Source: Aurelia coerulea (taxonomy: Eukaryota > Cnidaria > Scyphozoa > Semaeostomeae > Ulmaridae). Taken from it: a stretch of DNA of 64,000 nt. The translations under genes were made by a program, and so were the position numbers. Location of the stretch: contig CM076955.1 of the NCBI GenBank assembly GCA_039566865.1, positions 10,989,001-11,053,000 on the forward strand, given 5' to 3'. Positions within the stretch are counted from its first letter, which is position 1; each line of letters begins with the position of its first letter. A model generated the notes under the pieces. That model was not told where the DNA came from. It saw nothing but the letters and a program-made list of their open reading frames with translations, and did no database searches. Below are positions 42,327 through 54,345 of the stretch, one piece after another.

Positions 42327-43106
42327 CCTGGTGTCTAAAAAAAGTACCCCCTTTTGACTGAACAAGGGAACAAAACGATAACGTTTCGGGACTTTTTGAA
42401 TTCATGGCAAAATTTTTTGGTCTTCAACTTAAATGCACATAGCTTGCATTTTGAAATCGACCACCAAACACCGGAGATATGAGTTCACAAGGACAAAATT
42501 TGGAGTGCACCTGAAACCAGAGGTTTTAAGAAATGGCCTAGCCACAATTTGGCACCACACAGGCATTTTGCAAACGACATTTCAACTTTGACCTCTAGTT
42601 TTTATTTTTGACAAGATTTATACCTTGAATTACTTCAATTGTTCTTGAAGTGACTTTTATTTTGAGGAATCAGTCCCTGCATTACATTCGATCCCAAGTG
42701 TTTTGCATTAAAGAAGAGGAAAAGGAGCACATGCACGCTTATTTGGAGATGTGGCACGACTTTATCATTCTTACCACATTTTTATTGTATTTGTTTAATC
42801 AGAGCCATGTCCATGCATCTTTTATTCTTTTCAAAAAAGGAAACTTGAAGTCCACAGGTACTTTGGAAAATGTCCACGATACAAATCATGACTAGGCCCT
42901 TTTTCAAAACCTCCGGTTTTGGGTGCACTGTAAATTTTGACTTTGCAAACTTGTATCTCTGGTGTTTGGTTGACGATTTCTAAATGCAAGGTATGTGCAT
43001 CTAAGTTAAAGATTGATAAATTTAGCTGTGAAGTCGTGGAGCAATCATATCTTATTGTTTGGATCCTATTTCCAGTCAAAAGGGGGTACTTTTTTGAGAC
43101 ACCCGG
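42327..43106. mobile_element. 780-bp TA-flanked foldback MITE
   Basis: Ends are CCTGGTGTCTAAAAAAAGTA and TACTTTTTTGAGACACCCGG. The inverted match extends inward over most of the element. TA lies on both sides (42325-42326 and 43107-43108). It sits inside the CCATCTACC minisatellite, which resumes at 43109. Confidence 0.82.
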
Positions 43107-43108
43107 TA

Positions 43109-43235
43109 TAGATTCCATCTAGAGAGGAAGAAAATCCATCTACCGGGGGAATAAAATCCATCTACCGGGGGAAGGATATCCATCTACCAGAGGGAGAAAA
43201 ATCTTTCTACCAAAGGAAGAAAATCCATCTTTATG
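43109..43235. repeat. CCATCTACCGGGGGAAG minisatellite, block 2
   Basis: Opposite orientation to block 1: units read CCATCTACC..GGGGAAGAAAAT. Confidence 0.8.
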
Positions 43236-43244
43236 AAATTTTGT

Positions 43245-44110
43245 CATAAAAATTGATCAGCCGAGATTTTGTCATATCCGACGAGAAGATATTACGGATC
43301 ATTCGTAATCTTAATCCAAACAAAGCGCACGGTTGGGACGAAATTTCAGTGCGAATGATAAAAATACGCGATGACTCATTAATAATACCATTGAAATAGA
43401 TTTTCAAAAAATTTTTGCATCCTGGCATTTTTCCTGAAACCTGGAAACGAGCAAATTTTGTACCTGTTCACAAGAAAAATGAGAAAAATCTGAAGGAAAA
43501 CTATCGCCCTATCTCTCTCCTTCCAATTTTTAGCAAAATTTTAGAGAAGCTTATCTACGAGTCTTTGTATTCAAATTTTACTAAATCCCAACCAATCAGG
43601 TTTCCGTCCAGGTGGCTCAACAATAAATCAATTGCTTTCCATAACCCATTCTGTCTTCGAAACATATGACTGTAATCCCACCCTAGAAGTTCGGCCTGTC
43701 TGTCTGGACATTTCTAAAGCCTATCTGGAAATCTACTGTTACTCCTTCATATTTTCCTGTTAAATAGGAAACAAAGGACTGTCTTGAATGGTCAGGCTTC
43801 CACCTGGGGGAATATTTCTGCTTGCGTTCCGCAAGGCTCGATTCTGGGCCCCTTTTTTTTTTTAATTCTTAAACGACCTAACACAGAATTTGAAGTGCAT
43901 TGTGAAGCTTTTTGCAGATGACACATCACTCTTTACGATCGTACAAGATCCTGACATAGCAGCAAGCGATATGAACCATGACCTGGATCTTATTACATTA
44001 TGGGCACATGATTGGAGAATGTCCTTTAATCCGGACCACCGAAAGCAAGCTGTTGAATTAGTCTTTTCAAGGAAAAATGCGAAAATTGATCATCCTGTAA
44101 TCCTCTTTAA
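43245..44110 (+). pseudogene. Degenerate LINE RT fragment
   Basis: Reads KILRIIRNLNPNKAHGWDEI, an in-frame stop, FLHPGIFPETWKRANFVPVH, ENYRPISLLPIFSKILEKLI and, after several frameshifts and a short duplication, LFADDTSLFTIV with the FADD catalytic box. This is a different LINE lineage from LINE-A (NKAHGWDEIS type). Dead. Confidence 0.75.
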
Positions 44111-44844
44111 AGAGCCATTGTCACCAAGGATCCTTTGCGCACTGTAGGGAGGAAAACATAACACAAACACAGCTTGCTTGCAGAAGAGAGAAGATGCAAT
44201 GGTGACAAACTTGTATGGATGATTGCAAAGGGAAATGAAAATGAAGGCAGATATCTAGATTTAGCATCAAAAGTTTCGTTGAAATTCTTGTGGAGTATCT
44301 GCATCAAGCTTCGAAGCCAGCTCGTATTCATGAAAACAACAGTGTTTGGTTCCCCTTTGTCTTCTCCATTGTGTTGCACCTCTAAAAGCAGACTCCCAAG
44401 CTTTGATCAAAACAAATCCAGTGAATTACCATTAGATCATATTAGATTGAGGGATTATTCACATTCAGACAGGTGGAACCAATGACTTCTACTGCAGTGC
44501 AGATTCCGCTAAGGCCAAATTTGATTTTCAGATAATCCGAAATTACAACATGCCCGCAAAGGAGCCTGGGTGACAATGGCTCAGATTTTAAGCTTTCGTT
44601 CTCAGCTCACATACAAGCGGCAACAACAAAGTCAAGAAATGCGATCGGAATGTTGAAGTTCATGTCCAAATATCTATCTAGAAGTACGTTGAATGAATTG
44701 TATACATTTTTTTTCTTATTTGAAAACGTATCTAGGCCAAGATGGCCTCTAACCTAATTACAACAAATAAAACTATCAAATTAAACTAAGTTATTATAAT
44801 ATCAAATTAGCTACAAAACAAAGAAACCAATGTCAATTGTCCTA
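44111..44844. other. Interrupted end of the LINE fragment; unassigned sequence
   Basis: About 44111-44570 has no recognised content. At 44585-44705 the plus strand again reads LINE sequence (FSAHIQAATTKSRNAIGMLK), so an insertion of about 460 bp lies between. The remainder to 44844 is AT-rich without features. Confidence 0.45.
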
Positions 44845-45019
44845 CTCCTGATTATACAAGGGTCCCTATTCCACCACTGCATGATACTAGCTACCCCTTT
44901 CGAAATCAAGCAGTAGTAGGTCAAATAAGGGCAAGAACCGAACAATTCAGATATAGTTTCTACCCCGACTCTCTGTTTGAATGGAAGAAGCTTGACCCTG
45001 AAAAAAGAAAATCTCCATC
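44845..45019 (+). pseudogene. LINE fragment containing the empty target site of the second element
   Basis: Parallel to 25600-25650 joined to 31206-31335. CTATTCCACCACTGCATG is followed by ATACTAGCTACCCCTTTCGA with no element between. The two flanks of the 5.55-kb element meet here at the single TA (near 44889). The frame then reaches CTCCATCTGTCAG, where another element is inserted. Confidence 0.8.
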
Positions 45020-45026
45020 TGTCAGC

Positions 45027-48000
45027 CAGTGGCGTGGTGGGCTGTTTTCCACTGGGGTGGCCAGATCATTTTTGGCGCCCCTTCTCCAAGGGATTGGTCA
45101 AAATCATATTTTCATTGATTTTATTAGAAGGCCTCAGACGTGCCTCAAACATTAGCAATGCTGCTTTGCAGATCATAATGAAACTGCGTGTTTGTTAGTT
45201 TAGCTAGGTGCATATTTTCTTCTCATATAATGTAAATCATCTTCATCAGAATCGAAAAGTTTTCAAATCAAAAAATGATTCTGGATTCAGGAAAACAATA
45301 TTTAAATTTTCTGCGTAGCAAGTACATTTTTTGCCTTGATTGAAGTCAGCAAAGCTCAACCAAACGATTCTATTTTTTACAAAATATCGAACACAACCCT
45401 GGCCCTGAGTACATGGTGAATGAAACTATATGGATGTTTATACCAGAGAATTACGTGTGGGGGTTATGGGTCATAGGGATAATTTAAAATTGCCATGCTC
45501 TATTAATAAACTTGTCGAAGCTTCCCTCAAGCCACCTTTCAAACAAACTATCCAATGCATTTGAAGGATCCCATTTTATAGTAAAAGAACATTTTGTGGA
45601 AAAGCGAGCGAAGCGAGCAGAAAATTTTTGGTCTTTATTGCTTAGATTAACTTAGAATGGTTAAGAGGACATTAGAATCTACAAGAAGTTGCCTTTTCTT
45701 TACTTGTATAGCATATTCCAGTCTCTTTGCCTTGCTTCAAGACCTTCAAGTTTCTCAACGGATTTGGTAGAATTGGAGGTGCCATCTCTGGCAATGATCT
45801 GAGAAGAGAGCCCCTTGCCCACCTCCGAATTGTGTAAAATGCCATTAAAATTGTTATCCTTACCATCTAGAAATAAAAACTTTGCTTATTCTACGTAATT
45901 TTCTAAATCAGACATTGCATAGAATTGAGTTCAGTTTTTTGATGATTCAGGAATATTCTTTTTCGAGAATGTTATAATTCACATAATATGTCATTTAATA
46001 TGACATAATCGATCCAATCGATAAAGCTATAAAGAAATTTGAATCACACCCAAGCATACGCATAATCAAAGAAAGAGCTACGTTTTCCGATGAGTTTAAT
46101 TTTAGAGAGGTCACTGTTGAAGATGTTGCCGTCCAAATCAGAAAACTTAATTCGAATAAGGCTTCTCCGATCAGCTGCATACCTGCAAGAATTCTTAAGG
46201 AAAGTTCTGATATATTTTGTTCAGTCATTCAAAATCTGTACAACTCTGGATTATCCAAAAATACTTTTCCTGAAGAACTGAAAGCCGGAGATATAAGTTC
46301 GCTGTATAAAAAAGAGGACGCATTTACAAAAAAGAACTACCGACCCATCACAGTTTTGCCATCAGTATCGAAAATTTACGAAAGGTTGATGCAAGATCAA
46401 ATGTTACCTTTTGCCCAAAGCTTCTTGTCCCCATTTCTTTGTGGGTTTCGAGAGGGCTATGGTACACAGCATGCACTTTTAAATTTTGTGGAAACCTGCA
46501 AGAAGTCATTGGACAACGGTGGCGTTGCAGGGGCCGTCCTGACGGACCTTTCGAAAGCCTTCGATTGTCTAAATCACGAACTATTGATTGCAAAATTGAA
46601 TGCATACGGTTTCAGTAGATCTGCCTTGCTGTTTATCCATAGCTATCTCACCGACAGGAAGCAGAGGGTAAAGGTCAATGGTTCATTCAGCACGTGGACA
46701 AAAACTGTCCTGGGAGTACCACAAGGTTCAGTCTTGGGACCCCTTTTGTTTAACATATACCTGAATGACCTATTCATGTTCTTGGAGGAAACCAAAATCT
46801 GTAACTATGCAGACGATACAACAATTTATGCGTGTGGTCCTAGGATTGAAACTGTCATTGCGCATTTAGAACATGATGCCTTTAAAATAACTGAGTGGTT
46901 TCCAAACAATTGTATGAAGCTAAATGAAGACAAATGCCATTTAATGATTTTTGGTGCGAAGGGAGATAATGAAATAACCATCAAAATAGGCGAGGCCTGT
47001 GTGAAAGAAAGTAGAGAGGAAACTCTTCTCGGTATAACCTTTGATCGATCACTATCTTTCAAAGGACATGTGAAGACCCTATGTAGAAAGGCCGGCCAGA
47101 AACTCCATGCTCTTGCCCGTATATCCTGCTACATGGACACTGACAAATTGCAGCAGCTAATGAGAGCATTTGTGTTATCGCACTTTAGCTACTGTCCACT
47201 TGTTTGGATGTTTTATGACAGAACTTTAAACCATAGAATAAATCATGTTCACGAAAGGGCACTGCGCATTGCGTACAAGGATCACTGAAGTGATTTTGGT
47301 TCTCTCCTGGAACAGAGCAATTCGGTGCCCATCCATGTAAGAAACCTACAGTTGCTTATGACGGAAATTTTTAAAACAAAGTCTGATCTAAATCCACCTT
47401 TCATGAAGGATATTTTTATGGAGAGAGGTATTAGCTGCAACCTAAGGCATGGCAATGACGCTCAAATTCCAAAGGTGCGAACCACGCCCTTTGAAGTTGA
47501 GACCATAGCCTACCTTGGAAATAAACTTTGGCAGTTTTTACCGCACGAAATAAAACGATCAAGCACCCTTCCTATTTTCAAAAAACGAATTAGATGTTGG
47601 AATGGCGAAAAATGCAACTGTAGGCTCTGCAAAACATACATTCCAAGAGTTGGGTTTCTAACATGATAAACATTTCTTGGGCCTTCTCGCGAGGATGGGG
47701 GCGGTGCGCTGCTTCCCGGTGGGATGGGGGATGTGCTGTGCGGGATGTGAGGTCCCCTTCACGATGCAGGCACTGGGCTGCGGTTGAACTGGGGAATTGC
47801 TCCCTAGCGGCGACCGCAGCTTAGGATATGCGTGTGGGGGTTCCCTCGCGCGGTGTGTCCGCCGTCTCTCTGGGAGGTGGGCGTCGCTCCGTACCTCGTA
47901 GGGAAGGCATGCTTTTATCTTGTATATAATCCACTAAATGTTTTTATTGATTAGCTTTAGGAATTAATTTGTAAATTTTGTAAATTTTTGTAAAGTAGGC

Positions 48001-48851
48001 CTAAATTAGCTGTAATTTAGCTATTCTTTTTATTTTACTTAGCCTATATTAAATAAATTATTGCTGATGATGATGATGATGATTCACACATGTGAAAATT
48101 TAGAACTGCCCCTTTTGTCATTGAACTGCCCGTAATGGAATTAGAGCTGCCAATAATTGAGTTAGAACTGCCCATTTTGGAAAACGGAGGTCCTTATCTG
48201 ATAATCCCTCAGTCCCCCAGGAAAATTTTGCAACGACAGGACTCAAACATTCTCTTCCACTGGACATCTTCGAAGTCTTCCATCGTCTCGGCCAGGGTCG
48301 GATTCAGCCCGAAGTTGAAGGGGGCAACCTGCAAAGACGACGCCGAAAGCACAATAGGAAGTAAGCGCGCCGAAGGCGCGCGAGAAAATTTTTGGGTCCT
48401 TTTTAAGAAAATTTTTTTGTTCTTAAAACAAATACTGCCTTAAGTTATATGATTTCCCCACATTTCGAACGCAATGCTTAAGAAAAAGAGTGCGAAAATT
48501 GGGAGCGCCAAGCTGAGAAAAGGGGCGCTCCCTCTGGTCTCATAGAACTTTCAAAAAGGGAGCGTATCCAAGCTGAGCACATCGTGTCCAAGCACATGAA
48601 GGGGAGCAATTGCGCCCATTTGCTCCCTTAAACCCGAGACTGGTCTCGACCATAGGATTTTCTCGTTTCTTTCACATCTTCTCGGTGAACTTTGTACGGT
48701 GTCAATCGACCTGAACCTCTTCATGTATCGACGGAGAGGTCCAGTCATCGCAAAGTTTTTCAAATTCCTTGTGGATCGTTTTGGCGCCCCCTCAAAAAGT
48801 CTCACTGGTGGGGCCGTGGCCCCCCCGGCCCCCCCTGCCACCACGCCACTG
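45027..48851. mobile_element. 3.8-kb inverted-repeat element (CAGTGGCGTGGTGG ends) carrying LINE-C
   Basis: Ends are CAGTGGCGTGGTGG and CCACCACGCCACTG. TGTCAGC occurs beside the left end (45020-45026) and 3 bp outside the right end (48855-48861), a probable imperfect target duplication. The LINE frame interrupted on the left (at CCATCTG) resumes on the right (CGTCCTCAAG). hAT-like by its ends. The stretches 45041-46010 and 48086-48840 contain no gene I recognise, only G/C runs and short hairpins such as GCGCGCCGAAGGCGCGCG (about 48365). Confidence 0.7.
46011..48085 (+). pseudogene. LINE-C: 5'-truncated RT with one nonsense codon, 3' UTR and (GAT)n tail
   Basis: Open from 46011 to 47285: NYRPITVLPSVSKIYERL, VLTDLSKAFDCLNHELL, GVPQGSVLGPLLFNIYLNDL and the catalytic YADD (about 46807-46818). 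A single in-frame TGA at 47286-47288 (after IAYKDH) separates it from the C-terminal part (47289-47666), which ends CRLCKTYIPRVGFLT. The 5' half of ORF2 is missing. The 3' UTR holds an unusually GC-rich block (about 47680-47915), and the tail is GATGATGATGATGAT. Same subfamily as LINE-D. Confidence 0.85.
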
Positions 48852-48861
48852 CAGTGTCAGC

Positions 48862-49690
48862 GTCCTCAAGAAGAAGTTATTTTCGCAGATTAGGCCTCCT
48901 GCTAATTCGGTATATGGTATTCATAATCCAAAAGGGATTGCGCATTGAACTCAATTAAGGGTAGGGCTAAGCAAACTAAATTTCCACAAATTCAAACATA
49001 ATTTTAAAGATACAATCAACCCAATGTGTCAAATAAACGATGGCATAGAAGACACGGAACACTTCTTGCTGCTTTGCAATTCTTTCAGAGAGCATAGACG
49101 CAGTCTTCTCGTCGGTGTCAATGATGTAGTACTTGAAGCATACGGATACTCTGAGGCTCCAGAAAACAACATTTTGCAGCTTCTCCTATATGGAAATAGA
49201 AACTTGCCCTTGGAAGCCAACAGATTAATCTTGAATGCAATCAATGAACTATATTTTCGAAACTGAACGCTTTGATTGAAGATTACTCATATCCCTACAT
49301 ATAACACCCAAACCCCTTCTGTATGTGTTTGTTTTTAGCAGTTCTCTTCGTTTGTAATTATGTAATGTCTTAAGGCGGTTTGCAATCAAAAATCGAATTT
49401 GCAAATTTACCATGTTTGGCTCTAACTTTCAAACCTACACTTGCAATTACCGTATTTGATTACAAGCTACCTTCGCCTCTACCTTAGTTTCCCGTTTGTA
49501 TTTAAACATTACTTTTATTTGTAGTAGCAGCTACGTGTAGTTTTATGCAGCTTATTAAATATTTTTAGAATGGCCGCAGGGTAGACATAGTATTTCACTC
49601 CCTGTGGCATCGTCTCTGTAGTATTGTAGCGTAGCTTGTAGGTATTGTAATTTGTAATATTGTTGTAAATTCTTAATGGAATAGAAAAAA
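48862..49690 (+). pseudogene. LINE C-terminus and 3' UTR (continuation of 44845-45019)
   Basis: Resumes with CGTCCTCAAGAAGAAGTT; an early stop lies near 48946. An open frame then runs from 49024 to 49266 through DGIEDTEHFLLLC, YGYSEAPENN and ILQLLLYGNRNLP to a normal stop. The 3' UTR matches that at 31700-32200 and ends near 49685. Confidence 0.75.
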
Positions 49691-49975
49691 AATCCATCTA
49701 CCTGTCTACCTGAGGAAGAAATTCCATCTACCGCGGGAAGAAAATCCATCTACCAGAGGAAGAAAAAACTTTCTACCAGAGGAAGAAAATCAATCTACCA
49801 GGGGAAGAAAAGCTTTCCACCAGAGGAAGAAATTCCATCTACCGTGGGAAGAAAAATCTTTCTACCAGAGGAAGAAAATACATATGCCGGGGGAGGAAAA
49901 CTTCATCTACCGGGGGAAGAATTCAGTCTACAAGGGTTATGAAGATCCATTTACAAATGGAAGAAATCCATCTAG
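49690..49975. repeat. CCATCTACC minisatellite, block 3
   Basis: About 11 units such as GGGAAGAAAATCCATCTACC, the same family as blocks 1 and 2, 6-8 kb away and directly after the LINE 3' end. Confidence 0.82.
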
Positions 49976-51079
49976 CAGATTGCAATACATTGAAATCGAA
50001 AACTTTCGGACGGAAAAGTTTCGGAAATTGTTAATGTCACAAGAGCACATTGTTGCCTTTTGCCTAATGGCAGCAAATTTTGATGTCGGGATCCCGTCGG
50101 GAGGGTTTTAAACCCCAAGAAGATCATCCGCGATTTTGCAGCAGTGAAGACAAGACGAAAATCATGAAAAACTCTTGGACAAGGGTAGTTTTATTGGATT
50201 TGTACCGAAATGTATATATTTGTACTAGTTTACTTATTTTTCGAGTTTTCCCCTATCAAACTGTTTAGTTGATATTAACTTGATTGGATACGGCTGAATC
50301 TGACTGCCTTGGCCACACATGCTAACAGGGTACCGAGTACTATGATACAATTTTTTTAGGTATATTCTAAGGGGCCCCAACCAGTTTTAGGCCCAGGGCC
50401 CCCGAGATCTAAATGCGGCCCTGCTGGGAGTGCCGTTTTCTCATTCCTGGAGGCAAAGATTAATTTCCTTGCACTGGGCCGAAGCCCCCTCAAAGGAAGC
50501 GATTGGTCTGTGAAATGATGATGTTTAAAATGTTATTTCTAAAAAACCAGGCACATTAGACCAATGGGCCAGCAACCCTGGTTAGGAAATTTATCTGACA
50601 ACACAGATTAAAAATTTCTAAAGGTTCTTCAAAAGTATATTTTTGCAGCAAGCATAAATTGAGAGGCTAGTTTTCCTATGGTTTTCCCCACAGCTTCGAC
50701 TTGCGACTTTGTGACATCAATGCCCAGCTTTACAACGCCCATTTTGACATCAATGCGTATCAATGCCCAGCCTCAACTTGCGACTTCAATTGCAAACCGC
50801 ACAATCATGTGCTAAAAAATGGAGCTCGTTGATTGGCTGTGGTGAAAAATATAAACAAACCAAAATTGCTATTGTTACAAAATTTACCCCTGCTGCCTCA
50901 AGAGGGGAAGTAATCAAACATTTGTTCTTTTCCACCATGGATTAATGTTCTGTAATATTTTTATTCATCATTTGATACAAAAGGGGAACACAAAGTAACC
51001 ACAAAAACCTGCTAGTGATAGACTTTTTGGGCTCTTTTTGGGCATTTTTATTGTGCAACAACATAACTTCTTTACATTA
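49976..51079. other. 1.1 kb without recognised content
   Basis: No long frame. The GC-rich piece GGGGCCCCAACC (about 50373) and AGGCCCAGGGCCCCCGAG look like remnants of an inverted-repeat element end. Confidence 0.4.
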
Positions 51080-52117
51080 CTTCTTTACTGAAAAATAAGC
51101 CATGGATAAATAATAGAATACAAAAGATGTTGAGAATCCGAGACAGAGTTTTGCTGAAATTAAGGAAATGTGCAACTGATGACGACCTTAAATTGTATAA
51201 AAAATTTAGAAATCGTGTTGCCAATGAAATAAAAAGAAGCAAAGAAAGTTATTTTCATAAATTTTTTTCTACTAACACTCAAAATATGAAAAAATTATGG
51301 TCAGGTATAAAAACCATCATCTCTCATAAATCTTCTACTTCTTCTTTAATTAATAAAATCAAAGACAAGGAAGGAAATGTAACATCAGAACCAGGTAAAA
51401 TGTCAAATATTTTTAATGATTTTTTTGTAAATGTTGCTGATGAAATAACAAAGACAATCCCAGTAACAACTAAATCTCCCCTGGACTATTTAACTAACAG
51501 AACTTCTAATTCACTTTTCCTTACTCCAGTCACCTGGATAGAAATTAATGACATAATCAACATTTTAGATCCATCTAAATCTGTACGTCCTAACAGTATA
51601 CTCATAAAATTACTAAAAATCATTGGATCCTCAGTTTCCCCACTTCTTGCTCTTCTTGTGAATCAGTCTTTCCAGTCTGGTATTTTTCCTGATAAACTTA
51701 AGATAGCCAAGGTGATAACTCTATTCAAAAAATATCATTCAAAACAAAACTAACAATTTTCTTATTGAAAAATGTCCACCGATGAATCTACACTGCCACA
51801 ATTTCTGTTATCCTATGAAAAGAGAAAATGCATAATTACTTAAATTCATCTAAATACACCTGATATTATCTTAGGATAGGGGGGGGGGCTCTCTCCTCGA
51901 TTAGTTTACCTATTGAGAGAGCTCCTCCTTTAAGTAATTCCCTGTTTGCAATTTATTTAGTTCCTCCTTGTATTTGTATATTGAATTATGTTTTGGTATT
52001 GCTGTATTAATTTTTGTAACTTATCTTTTATCTTTGTAGTTTAGTCATGTGTTTGTATAGTTAGTAGTTAGGACTACAAATTATATATTGTGGAATTTAA
52101 AATATATGAACTGAACT
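51080..52117 (+). pseudogene. LINE-X: internally deleted LINE
   Basis: A 208-codon frame from 51127 (open further upstream, KPWINNRIQKMLRI) covers the endonuclease-RT linker and the start of the RT (FPDKLKIAKVITLFKK). At about 51742 it jumps straight to the C-terminal sequence FKTKLTIFLL and a 3' UTR. That UTR shares GGGGGGCTCTCTCCTCGATT and following sequence with 63625. The RT catalytic core of roughly 1 kb is gone. The 3' end is GAACTGAACTGACC. Confidence 0.75.
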
Positions 52118-52144
52118 GACCTGAATCCTGAGCTACCATCTAAC
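52118..52144 (+). pseudogene. LINE-Y, short left piece before the nest
   Basis: TGAATCCTGAGCTACCATCT then AAC leads in frame to the continuation at 62244 (TATAGGCCAATTTCTC), which together give the usual SNYRPISLLP block. The two pieces are 10.1 kb apart. Confidence 0.75.
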
Positions 52145-52378
52145 TACCGGGTGCGCCAAAATAAACCATGCATTTGTGGCAGGCCACGATAAATCGTACA
52201 CTGGACCGATTTTGAAGATTTATGACTTTATAGCAGAAAGCCTGAATTAGATTTCAGGATTTTTACAAATTTTTCCGTTTTCACTTTTTAGAGCTACAAG
52301 CGAGTTTCTTAAAATTTTCGTTTTCGAAAACACTGAAAAACCATCAAAAAACGTTGATCAAATTTTCTAGAGAATCAA

Positions 52379-52420
<42 letters not shown>

Positions 52421-52558
52421 ATATCTATTTAAAGTAGGCTAAAAAATGAATAGCTAAATTGCAGCTAATTAAGGTCTACTATTTACAATATACATAATTT
52501 ACAATAAAACTAAAATTAATATATAATACAGGACAAATCAGAGTTAAAATCAATCATG

Positions 52559-53485
52559 TTAGAAACCCAACTTGCGGGATATATATTTGCAAAGCCTACA
52601 GTTGCATGTTCCACCATTCCAACATCTAATTCGTTTTTTGAACATAGGAAGGCTGTTTGATTGTTTTAGTTCTTGCGGTAAATGATGCCACAGTTTATTT
52701 CCAAGGTAAGTAATGGACTCAACTCCAAAGGACGTAGTTCGTACTTTTGGCAGTTGAGCGTCATTACCATGCCTTAGGCAGTACCTAATATTTCGTTGCA
52801 TGAAAATATCCTTCACGAATGGTGGATTCAGACCGCCTTTTGTTTTATAAATTTCAGTCCTGAGCAACTGCAGGTTTCTCACATGGATTGGCACCGATTT
52901 GGATTGCTCCAGGAGAAAACCGAAATCATTCTCGTAATCTTTATATGCAATGCGTAATGCCCTTTCTTGAATATGATTTATTCTATGATTCAAAACTCTA
53001 TCATAGAACATCCAAACAAGCGGACAGAAGCTGAAATGGGACAAAACGAACGCCCTCATTAACTGCTGCAGTTTTTCAGTGTCCATGTATCGTGAAATTG
53101 GAGCAAGAGCGTGGAGTTTTTGGCTGGCCTTTTTGCAAACAGTCTTGACGTGCTGCTTGAAAGAAAGTGATTGATCAAAGGTCATACCGAGAAGATTTTC
53201 CTCTGAACTTTCTTTCACACAGGCCTCGCCTATTTTAATTGTTGTTGCATTACTCCCTTTTGCACCAGAAATCATTAAGTGGCATTTGTCTTCATTTAGC
53301 TTCGTGCAATTGTTTGGAAACCATTCAGATATCGTAAGGGCATCATTCTCTAAATGCATAATGACATTTTCGATGTTAGGACCACACGCATAAATTGTTG
53401 TATCGTCCGCATAATTACAGATTTCGGTGTCCTCCAGGAACATAAAACGGTCATTCAGGTATATGTCAAACAAAAGGGGTCCCAA
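52559..53485 (-). pseudogene. LINE-D ORF2, RT core to C-terminus
   Basis: Starts at the RT block VLGPLLFDIYLND and carries the catalytic NYADDTTIYACG, KLNEDKCHLMI, the HFSFCPLVWMFYD block and the C-terminal CNCRLCK. It is separated from the preceding part by a 5-bp insertion near 53562 (AAGCAAAGCAAAGGG against AAGCAGAGGG in LINE-C). Confidence 0.85.
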
Positions 53486-53547
53486 GACCGAACCTTGCGG
53501 TACTCCCAGGACGGTTTCTGTCCATGTGCTGAATGAACCATTGACCT

Positions 53548-54345
53548 TTACCCTTTGCTTTGCTTCCTGTCGGTGAGATAGCTATGGATAAACAGCAAGG
53601 CAGATCTACTGAAACCATATGCATTTAATTTTGCTATTAGTAGTTCATGATTTAGACAATCAAAAGCCTTCGAAAGGTCTGTCAAGACAGCCCCTGCGAC
53701 GCCCCCGCTGTCCATTGTCTTCTTGCAGGCTTCCACAAAACGTTGAAGTGCATGCTGTGTACCATAGCCCTCTCGAAACCCACAAAGGAGTGAGGACAGG
53801 AAACTTTGGACAAAAGGTAGCATTTGATCTTGTACCAATCTTTCATAAATTTTTGATACCGATGGTAAGACTGTAATCGGTCGGTAGTTCTTTTTCGTAA
53901 AGGCATCCTCCTTTTTGAAGAGCGAGCTCATATCTCCAGCTTTCAATTCTTTGGGAAAAGTACCCTTGGATAAACCAGAGTTGAACAAATTCTGTATGGC
54001 AACAGAGAATATGTCCAAATTTTCCTTTAGAATTTTTGCAGGGATGCAGTCAACTGGAGGGGCTTTTCTTGGATTGAGTTGTCTAATCTTAATAGCAAAC
54101 TCTTCGATGGCGACCTTTCTGAAATCAGATTTGTCTGAACACTTAATAGTATTTTTAATTTTGCAAATACTTGGATGAGCTTCGTATTTCTTAACAGATT
54201 TGTCAATTGGATCTAGTATATCACTTGGTAGCAAAAGTGATTCATTTACGGAGATCCCTAAACTATCTGTGATGTTTGCGAAATACTGGTTGAAAATCTC
54301 TGCAATTTGAGAGTCCTGATTTACCATTTGTCCGTCTTTGATCAA
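53548..54345 (-). pseudogene. LINE-D ORF2, RT N-terminal part
   Basis: Covers PRKAPPVDCIPAKILKE, NYRPITVLPSVSKIYERL, FREGYGTQHALQRF and LTDLSKAFDCLNHELL. It ends out of frame in SYLTDRKQSKG because of the 5-bp insertion. It overlaps the endonuclease frame by 83 bp through a single-base frameshift near 54345. Confidence 0.85.

Noticed and set aside
41926..42405. 159-codon minus-strand frame
   Set aside because: Translation of the CCATCTACC minisatellite running into a MITE.
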